DNA of 64,000 nt from Fibrobacteria bacterium AD312 (lineage in GTDB: Bacteria; Fibrobacterota; Fibrobacteria; Fibrobacterales; Fibrobacteraceae): assembly GCA_001462345.1 (NCBI GenBank), contig LIUM01000013.1, positions 1 through 64,000 on the forward strand, given 5' to 3'. How positions within the stretch are numbered: the stretch's first letter is position 1; every line of letters starts with the position of its first letter. Positions 63,290 to 64,000 of the stretch are shown one piece after another. The notes beneath the pieces were generated by a model. The model saw nothing but the letters and a program-made list of their open reading frames with translations. It made no database searches and was not told where the DNA came from. The translations under genes were made by a program, and so were the position numbers.

Positions 63290-63964
63290 ATGAAAGTATG
63301 GGTTTGTTCCGTTTGTGGTTATGTTCATATGGGTGAAGAACCTCCTGAAGTTTGTCCTGTTTGTAAGGCACCGGCTTCAAAGTTTAATCTTAAAGAACAG
63401 TCTAAAAAAGAAAAGACATGGATTTGTGTCGTTTGCGGTTACAAGCATGTTGGTGAAGATGCCTTGGATGAATGCCCTCAATGTAAAGCTCCAAAATCTA
63501 AGTTTAAGCTTCAAGAAATGAGCCTCACTGAAAAAATAATTTGGGCTGATGAGCATAAAATTGGTGTGGCGCAAGGATTAGATGAATGGGTTGTTCAATC
63601 TCTTCGTGAAAATTTTACTGCGGAATGTACAGAAGTCGGTATGTATTTGGCGATGAGCCGTCAAGCTGATCGAGATGGTCTCCCAGAAGTTGCAGAAGCT
63701 TATAAGCGCATTGCTTTTGAAGAAGCAGAACATGCGGCTAAGTTTGCAGAACTTTTAGGTGAAGTGGTTCATGCTGATACAAAGAAAAACTTGGAACTTC
63801 GCGTGGCTGCCGAAGCTGGCGCTACAGAAGGAAAGCTTGAATTGGCGAAAAAAGCAAAAGAGCTTGGCTACGATGCGATTCATGATACCGTTCACGAAAT
63901 GTGTAAAGACGAAGCTCGTCATGGTTCTGCATTTCAAGGTTTATTAGGTCGTTATTTTAAGTAA
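63290..63964 (+). CDS. Rubrerythrin with two N-terminal rubredoxin domains
   Basis: 224 residues. Two rubredoxin-like FeS4 sites are in series: Cys 6, 9, 22, 25 (CSVCGY...CPVCKAP) and Cys 46, 49, 62, 65 (CVVCGY...CPQCKAP). The ferritin-like diiron domain follows (about 90-224) with [22 protein letters not shown] and [11 protein letters not shown] supplying Glu/His ligands. Reversed-domain rubrerythrins reduce hydrogen peroxide with NAD(P)H-derived electrons, protecting anaerobes; two tandem rubredoxins are less common than one. Consistent with an anaerobic host. Confidence 0.92.
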   Translation: MKVWVCSVCGYVHMGEEPPEVCPVCKAPASKFNLKEQSKKEKTWICVVCGYKHVGEDALDECPQCKAPKSKFKLQEMSLTEKIIWADEHKIGVAQGLDEWVVQSLRENFTAECTEVGMYLAMSRQADRDGLPEVAEAYKRIAFEEAEHAAKFAELLGEVVHADTKKNLELRVAAEAGATEGKLELAKKAKELGYDAIHDTVHEMCKDEARHGSAFQGLLGRYFK

Positions 63965-63969
63965 TGGAA

Positions 63970-63991
63970 GAGGGAGAGTAATCCCTTTTTT
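63970..63991 (+). terminator. Probable intrinsic terminator after rubrerythrin
   Basis: AGGGA and TCCCT flank the six-base loop GAGTAA, followed by a T-run. Short stem of five pairs, 10 bp after the stop. Confidence 0.6.
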
Positions 63992-64000
63992 ATGCAGATA

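Overview
The window is about 64 kb of AT-rich bacterial chromosome (roughly 40% G+C by eye). It reads most like a member of the Fibrobacterota or a close relative in the FCB group. Visible reasons are a family 9 cellulase, secreted proteins ending in type IX secretion-like tails (a YPNP-type tail in the 42254 gene), lipoproteins with poly-serine linkers, a SUMF1-domain lipoprotein, a 'PTGGPEDKLPP' Ig-like lipoprotein of the kind common in Bacteroidota/Fibrobacterota, and several upstream regions carrying TAnnTTTG, the -7 box known from Bacteroidota. Assignment to a genus is not possible from sequence reading alone.

Layout. Positions 1-12912 hold the end of tuf and one long S10-spc-alpha ribosomal superoperon (rpsJ to rplQ, with secY, infA and rpoA), closed by an intrinsic terminator; rpsD is absent from its usual place between rpsK and rpoA. 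Positions 12955-18606 carry a polysaccharide assembly module (Wza-like exporter, Wzz-like chain-length protein, Wzy-like polymerase, a Wzx-like flippase on the opposite strand whose end overlaps the polymerase by 102 bp, and a methyltransferase), without glycosyltransferases. Positions 18642-25048 are tRNA-Leu followed closely by the protein quality-control genes tig, clpP, clpX, lon and a YggS-type PLP protein. Positions 25049-36621 are a looser accessory stretch: a repeat-bearing intergenic region, a large secreted DUF6055-like putative metalloprotease, two lipoprotein/outer-membrane-barrel pairs, a Fic protein preceded by a 22-bp-periodic repeat array, and a GH9 endoglucanase.

Positions 36792-54719 form a mostly tightly packed plus-strand series: purA, a Crp/Fnr regulator, a PASTA protein, a TPR lipoprotein, a LolB-like lipoprotein, a secreted degenerate M6-type protein, a SUMF1 lipoprotein, an orphan adenine methyltransferase, an NlpE-like lipoprotein, a LytTR response regulator, lepB, an Ig-like lipoprotein and an exonuclease-helicase DinG. 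An XPB/Ssl2-N-terminal-like protein follows. Positions 56680-63157 are a second accessory stretch: a DoxX-like protein, a WYL-like/SF1-helicase/DUF2726-nuclease fusion with the remnant of a tandem paralogue beside it, a lipoprotein, and two divergent NERD nuclease-domain proteins. A double-rubredoxin rubrerythrin closes the window.

The least explained signals are: (1) fourteen copies of a TGCAATTGTT-like decamer, ten of the thirteen steps being 21-22 bp, running up to the start of the Fic gene; (2) TAnnTTTG boxes placed 4-6 bp before start codons that lack a Shine-Dalgarno sequence, suggesting leaderless transcripts; (3) a helicase-nuclease locus with a mosaic, apparently gene-converted paralogue remnant next to two NERD genes, a candidate defence or DNA-processing island. 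Everything here comes from reading the sequence; no database search was run.
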